Assembly (NCBI GenBank): GCA_021298935.1
Contig: JAJTHR010000115.1
Span: 1 to 6,201 of the forward strand
Direction of reading: 5' to 3'
Length of the DNA stretch: 6,201 nt
Source of the DNA: Parachlamydia sp.
GTDB lineage: Bacteria; Chlamydiota; Chlamydiia; Chlamydiales; Parachlamydiaceae
The stretch's first letter is position 1. The number at the start of each line of letters is the position of its first letter. Positions 5,212 to 6,201 of the stretch are shown here, piece after piece. The position numbers and the translations under genes were made by a program. Under the pieces are notes generated by a model. That model had not been told where the DNA came from. It ran no database searches and saw only the letters and a list, made by a program, of their open reading frames with translations.

Positions 5212-6201
5212 ATGAGATGCGAATTACAGGAACAGGTTTCAATTAGCTTCGATATTCCCAAATTACAACCTCATTTAGTATGTGATGAGAGGTTTTGTAT
5301 TGATAAGGGTGAGGAAATTTGCATGTCATCCGAATTTAAAGAATACTTGCAATCCAATTTCAAAGTAGATCAAGACTTTAAAAAGAATTTTTATAACTAT
5401 CAAAAAAATGATCTTTTATGGTACCTGACCAAGGATCTAAAAATAAAAAATTTCTTAGCTAGCAGCGTAGGCCATCGCCTTCGCTATAAAGAACATGATA
5501 AAAAGGCCTGTCAATTTATTGACAATGTGTTTGATTTTTATAATACTATATTTGTTAGGGGAAACCTTCTTGAGGATGGCAAACCTTTTATTAATTCTTT
5601 TAATGATGAAAAAAGGAAAAATCAAGCAGTGGTTCCCTATCATCAAATTTGGAAAGAGGATAATTTATGGGGAGAAAACCTAAAGAATAGTTTATATAAC
5701 TATAAAATTTATTTTACAAACTTATGTGAATTAGCAAGAAAAAGATCTGTTGGGGAAATTTATCGCTTGTTTGATCTTGCTAATAGATACGATGAAAATT
5801 ACAACATTGGTTTATCTGATTTTTTAGCTCTCCTCTATGCAATGGGCCATAAAAATAAAAAGAAACCGGAATCTATTTCTGAATTTGTCTCCTATTATGA
5901 ATTCTTCAAAGAAGATATAAAAAATTGCACAATGATGTATCAAGAACTAGCTGAAAAAACCAGTAAATTTAACTTAACCAAAAATGGAATCCTGGATGCT
6001 TATCTGCACCTTATCAGCAGTGAGGGGATTAAAAAGGCAAATGATGTATGGCGTACCTATTATGAAGCAATCAAAAATTTATTTGGCGGTGCTCTTTATT
6101 TCGAAGAATCGACTGACAGCCAATTTGTAGATTCCTTAAGAAGCCACCTTCGACGAACCCCCTCTCCTTTTTCTCTGCCCTTTTCTTCCCTTGATTCAGC
6201 C
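5212..6201 (+). CDS. Gene B: hypothetical protein, 3' end beyond the window
   Basis: This reading frame is open from ATG 5212 to the last base, 330 codons without a stop, so its C-terminus is missing. It starts MRCELQEQVSISFDIPKLQ, with GAGG about seven bases upstream, 2 bp after gene A. The visible protein is Lys-, Asn-, Tyr- and Phe-rich, looks soluble and helical (for example NVFDFYNTIFVRGNLLEDG, VGEIYRLFDLANRYDEN, ISEFVSYYEFFKEDIKN), and ends in a Ser/Pro-rich stretch (RTPSPFSLPFSSLDSA). No signal peptide, membrane helix, nucleotide-binding loop or other motif is recognised. The two shorter ORFs seen in other frames here (5455-5646 minus, 5495-5683 plus) are shadows. Its first 19 codons also occur at 4233-4289, which shows that gene B already followed gene A when the unit was duplicated. 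The function is unknown. Confidence 0.8.
   Translation, partial: MRCELQEQVSISFDIPKLQPHLVCDERFCIDKGEEICMSSEFKEYLQSNFKVDQDFKKNFYNYQKNDLLWYLTKDLKIKNFLASSVGHRLRYKEHDKKACQFIDNVFDFYNTIFVRGNLLEDGKPFINSFNDEKRKNQAVVPYHQIWKEDNLWGENLKNSLYNYKIYFTNLCELARKRSVGEIYRLFDLANRYDENYNIGLSDFLALLYAMGHKNKKKPESISEFVSYYEFFKEDIKNCTMMYQELAEKTSKFNLTKNGILDAYLHLISSEGIKKANDVWRTYYEAIKNLFGGALYFEESTDSQFVDSLRSHLRRTPSPFSLPFSSLDSA

Larger units (their letters stand above)
4326..5268 (+). repeat. Tandem duplication, copy 2 (leader + intact gene A + start of gene B)
   Basis: This is the second copy of the direct repeat that begins at about 3422. Compared with copy 1 it has a longer loop between the arms of the leader inverted repeat and about 52 additional bases (about 4538-4589) between the leader ORF and gene A. 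Homology ends at codon 19 of gene B, after which gene B continues here but not in copy 1. Confidence 0.9.

Noticed and set aside
5043..5261. Minus-strand ORF of 72 codons
   Set aside because: It is antisense to the end of gene A and the start of gene B; the plus-strand frames are supported by the duplication and ribosome binding sites.
5455..5683. Overlapping ORFs on both strands (5455-5646 minus, 5495-5683 plus)
   Set aside because: Both lie inside the 330-codon open frame of gene B; their hydrophobic look comes from reading AT-rich codons in the wrong frame.

Overview
The window looks like a piece of accessory genome from an intracellular bacterium that lives in amoebae or other protists. 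My best guess is a Parachlamydiaceae-like environmental chlamydia; Legionella or another protist symbiont is the main alternative. The reasons are an ankyrin-repeat protein placed directly against a small protein resembling a type III secretion chaperone, an F-box-like/leucine-rich-repeat protein of the eukaryote-mimic kind, and AT-rich flanks carrying recently duplicated orphan genes. No taxonomic marker gene is present, so the assignment is inference.

Left edge (1-267): a short minus-strand reading frame resembling the first half of a CheW domain stops early. It may be broken, or it may be a small stand-alone protein. An AT-rich divergent promoter region separates it from the next gene.

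Left half (268-3334): a 669-residue ankyrin-repeat, effector-like protein is followed with zero spacing by a 163-residue chaperone-like protein (stop TAG directly followed by ATG). These two most likely form a translationally coupled effector/chaperone pair. A minus-strand F-box-like/LRR gene converges on them and overlaps the end of the chaperone gene by 20 bp. It has a very good sigma-70-type promoter at 3362-3390.

Right half (3335-6201): this is the most unusual part. A unit of about 0.9 kb is present twice in tandem (about 3422-4289 and 4326-5268). Each unit holds a nested inverted-repeat leader, a short leader ORF with its own ribosome binding site, an unrecognised 175-codon gene ('gene A') with a strong AGGAGG site, and the first 19 codons of a following gene ('gene B'). 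In the first copy gene A is broken by one in-frame TAG, but the frame stays open to the normal end, and gene B is only a remnant. In the second copy gene A is intact and is followed after 2 bp by a full-length gene B that runs off the window (330 codons seen). The second copy also carries about 52 extra bases that put the leader ORF in frame with gene A. I do not recognise gene A or gene B; they are probably one transcription unit.

I saw no tRNA, rRNA, CRISPR array, insertion sequence or convincing intrinsic terminator.
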